Of a stretch of DNA of 64,000 nucleotides, positions 63,767 through 64,000 are shown piece after piece (the first letter of the stretch is position 1; each line of letters starts with the position of its first letter). Made by a program: the position numbers and the translations under genes. Source of the stretch: Oscillospiraceae bacterium (GTDB lineage Bacteria > Bacillota_A > Clostridia > Oscillospirales > Ruminococcaceae). The DNA is taken from contig JAFWUX010000223.1 in assembly GCA_017523995.1 (NCBI GenBank), positions 1-64,000 on the forward strand, in the 5' to 3' direction. The notes under the pieces are model-generated. The model was not told the DNA's origin. It did not search any database and was given only the letters and a program-made list of their open reading frames with translations.

Positions 63767-63796
63767 ATTATAACACTCATAAACATAACGCCGCAA
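63767..63796 (-). promoter_or_regulatory. Promoter of the DUF285-like gene
   Basis: Minus strand TTGCGG (63796-63791), 18 nt, TATAAT (63772-63767), about 70 nt before ATG 63691. Confidence 0.75.
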
Positions 63797-63872
63797 TACA
63801 AAAGATAAAATATGAACCGAACAGGTCATCTTTGCGACAAATATTACGCAGCAAATATGTGGAATATAAACA

Positions 63873-63903
63873 AAAAGCCGTTCCGATCATCATGACGGAA
63901 CGG
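63873..63903 (-). terminator. Terminator for a minus-strand gene entering from the right edge
   Basis: CCGTTCCG (63878-63885) pairs with CGGAACGG (63896-63903); on the minus strand it runs into CTTTTTG. Confidence 0.8.
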
Positions 63904-63913
63904 ACTCATAAGA

Positions 63914-64000
63914 TCATAGCAAGATCCGCTGTTTTCCTTGTTTTTTCGTCATTCTCAGCATTGCACAGACTGAAAGAAGGAGGGAGTACCAATCGGTACT
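63914..64000 (-). CDS. Possible C-terminal tail of a truncated protein
   Basis: An open minus-strand frame enters at 64000 and stops at TGA 63916-63914, 10 nt before the terminator. The last 28 residues include STDWYSLLLSVCAMLRMTKK, a short hydrophobic stretch followed by a basic tail, reminiscent of a sortase-anchored C-terminus; the sorting motif itself would lie outside. A second frame also stops here (63903-63901 TGA region; ends TADLAMIL), so the call is tentative. Confidence 0.35.
   Translation of the reverse strand, partial: STDWYSLLLSVCAMLRMTKKQGKQRILL

Overview
The window looks like a chromosomal segment of a dockerin/cohesin-bearing, low-to-mid GC Gram-positive anaerobe of the Ruminococcus type. 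The reasons are the many secreted proteins with Thr/Pro-rich linkers ending in type-I-like dockerins, two proteins built from cohesin domains, BspA-type leucine-rich repeats, strong AAGGAGG ribosome binding sites and sigma-A-like promoters. This genus-level assignment is inference; no rRNA, tRNA or CRISPR array was seen.

Layout. 1-15991: a truncated LRR/Ig/dockerin protein, a four-cohesin scaffoldin-like protein on the minus strand, then an LRR-dockerin protein followed by a DUF285/SpaA-like/dockerin protein. 16100-17940: a nested mobile-DNA scar. It is a 1,748 bp element with GTAAGCG inverted ends and an 8 bp target duplication, carrying only an erythromycin-esterase-like gene, inserted at the edge of a 21 bp-period repeat array that resembles an IS21-type end. 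18064-36222: an LRR/transglutaminase protein, two paralogous S8 proteases with dockerins, a CHAP-like/ricin-trefoil/dockerin protein, an AAA/DUF4143 ATPase and a second LRR/transglutaminase protein, separated by hairpin-rich dispersed repeats. 36223-46017: a 2,204-residue DUF285 giant with dockerin and an uncharacterised dockerin protein. 46107-49119: a three-gene minus-strand unit (LRR protein, 35-residue peptide, small lipoprotein). 49253-55280: a double-glycine peptide gene and its peptidase-containing ABC exporter, divergent from a degenerate 7TM kinase-like receptor, a soluble histidine kinase and a LuxR-type response regulator. 55396-60737: a lipase-LRR-dockerin gene translationally coupled to a two-cohesin scaffoldin-like gene that a single TAG codon cuts off from its own dockerin. 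60953-63691: a DUF285-like surface protein. The right edge holds a possible protein tail.

How the parts fit. Nearly every large protein is secreted and carries a dockerin, yet no glycoside hydrolase is present. The payloads are proteases, a lipase, transglutaminase-like folds, a CHAP-like domain, a lectin-like trefoil and LRR adhesins. Six cohesins in two scaffold-like proteins could gather them into a surface complex aimed at proteins, lipids or host/cell-wall targets rather than at plant fibre. The dockerins fall into about five sequence subtypes that follow the type of payload. The peptide/exporter/split-sensor cassette is the best candidate for an undescribed system: a cell-density or competition circuit next to, and possibly controlling, the surface complex.
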